From the NCBI GenBank assembly GCA_964444685.1, contig CAYUIG010000093.1, positions 1 to 6,629 on the forward strand: a stretch of DNA of 6,629 nucleotides, read 5' to 3'. Source of the stretch: CAYUIG01 sp964444685 (GTDB lineage: Bacteria; Gemmatimonadota; Gemmatimonadetes; Longimicrobiales; RSA9). The notes below the pieces were generated by a model. That model searched no databases and had not been told where the DNA came from. It saw nothing but the letters and a program-made list of their open reading frames with translations. Below, piece after piece: positions 6,125-6,629 of the stretch; the first letter of the stretch is position 1, and each line of letters starts with the position of its first letter. Made by a program: the position numbers and the translations under genes.

Positions 6125-6629
6125 TCCGCGCCGACGGGGCGATCGAGCGGCAGGTGCACGAAGAAGCTCGACCCCTGACCGACGACGCTCTTCACCGTGA
6201 GGTCGCCACCCATGCGGCGTGCGAGCTCGCGCGAGATCGACAGGCCCAGCCCCGTGCCCTGCTGTTTACGCGTGAGCGCGGTGTCACCCTGGACGAACGG
6301 CTCGAAGATGTCATCCAGCCTGTCCTCGGCGATGCCGGGGCCGGTGTCGCTCACGCACAGCCGGACGAAGTGGCCGTGCACTTCCCACGTCGTGCGCACG
6401 CGCCCGCCGGCCGGCGTGAACTTCGCGGCGTTCGAGAACAGGTTCAGCAGGATCTGTCGCACCTTCTCGTGGTCACCGCGCACGCGCACCGCCGGACCGT
6501 CCTCGCGCTTGTAACGAATCCCCGCCGCCACGAAGTCGGGTGCGATCAGCGACTCCGCCTCCGCAACCACCGCTGCGACCGGGATCGGCTCGGAACGCAG
6601 GTTCGTCTGGCGCGCCTCCAGCTTGGCGA
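6121..6629 (-). CDS. Histidine kinase ATPase domain, 3' part (cut by right window edge)
   Basis: C-terminal part of a second sensor histidine kinase. The frame is open to the right edge and reads sensibly there (AKLEARQTNLRSEPIPVAAV, the usual linker from HisKA to HATPase), so the GTG at 6570 is internal and the start, sensor domains and H-box lie outside the window. The HATPase_c domain is complete: N-box DHEKVRQILLNLFSNAAKF, G1 box DTGPGI (Asp codon at 6348-6346), F-box IFEPFVQGD, and G2 box GTGLGLSISRELARRMGG. It ends shortly after FFVHLPL with no receiver domain. It is similar in style to the kinase at the left end (both share SRELARR and IFEPFV segments), but the two point toward each other from opposite ends of the window. 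The convergent overlap with the oxidase-operon protein argues against cotranscription. Confidence 0.95.
   Translation of the reverse strand, partial: AKLEARQTNLRSEPIPVAAVVAEAESLIAPDFVAAGIRYKREDGPAVRVRGDHEKVRQILLNLFSNAAKFTPAGGRVRTTWEVHGHFVRLCVSDTGPGIAEDRLDDIFEPFVQGDTALTRKQQGTGLGLSISRELARRMGGDLTVKSVVGQGSSFFVHLPLDRPVGAD

Overview
High-GC bacterial DNA (roughly two-thirds G+C by eye, strong G/C at third codon positions). It carries two 100-N assembly gaps, so it is a scaffold piece, probably from a draft or metagenome-assembled genome. The gene content (multi-domain histidine kinases, a divergent caa3-type oxidase, a GGGCGAC-type short repeat) would fit Gemmatimonadota or another soil phylum, but nothing here fixes the taxonomy.

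Layout, left to right. (1) The 3' part of a GAF-HisKA-HATPase sensor histidine kinase on the + strand, cut by the left edge and ending at 1089. (2) A 222-bp convergent intergenic region with two opposed arrays of a 14-15 bp repeat that together form a large imperfect inverted repeat. (3) A TerC/Alx-family membrane protein on the - strand (2310 to 1312). (4) A 271-bp divergent region. Its - strand encodes what looks like a complete yybP-ykoY (Mn2+) riboswitch with a promoter just upstream and an intrinsic terminator overlapping the aptamer, all reading into the TerC gene. (5) A + strand terminal-oxidase operon: coxB (CuA subunit II with a C-terminal cytochrome c domain), coxA (subunit I), a subunit III-like segment and a small three-helix membrane protein. 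Junctions overlap (ATGA at coxB/coxA, TGATG before the small protein), implying coupled translation. (6) The 3' part of a second histidine kinase on the - strand, running off the right edge. Its stop codon overlaps the stop of the small oxidase-operon protein in a shared CTAG.

How the parts work together: coxB-coxA-coxC plus the small protein would make a cytochrome c oxidase of the heme-copper A family with a fused electron-donating cytochrome c. All redox-metal ligands visible in subunits I and II are intact, but several residues of the classical D and K proton channels are replaced. The TerC/Alx gene is a separate manganese-homeostasis unit whose leader should switch transcription on when Mn2+ is high. 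The two kinases look unrelated to either unit apart from position.

The gaps hide the heme-binding CXXCH region of CoxB and the junction of subunits I and III. The reading frame changes across the first gap, so its true length is not 100.
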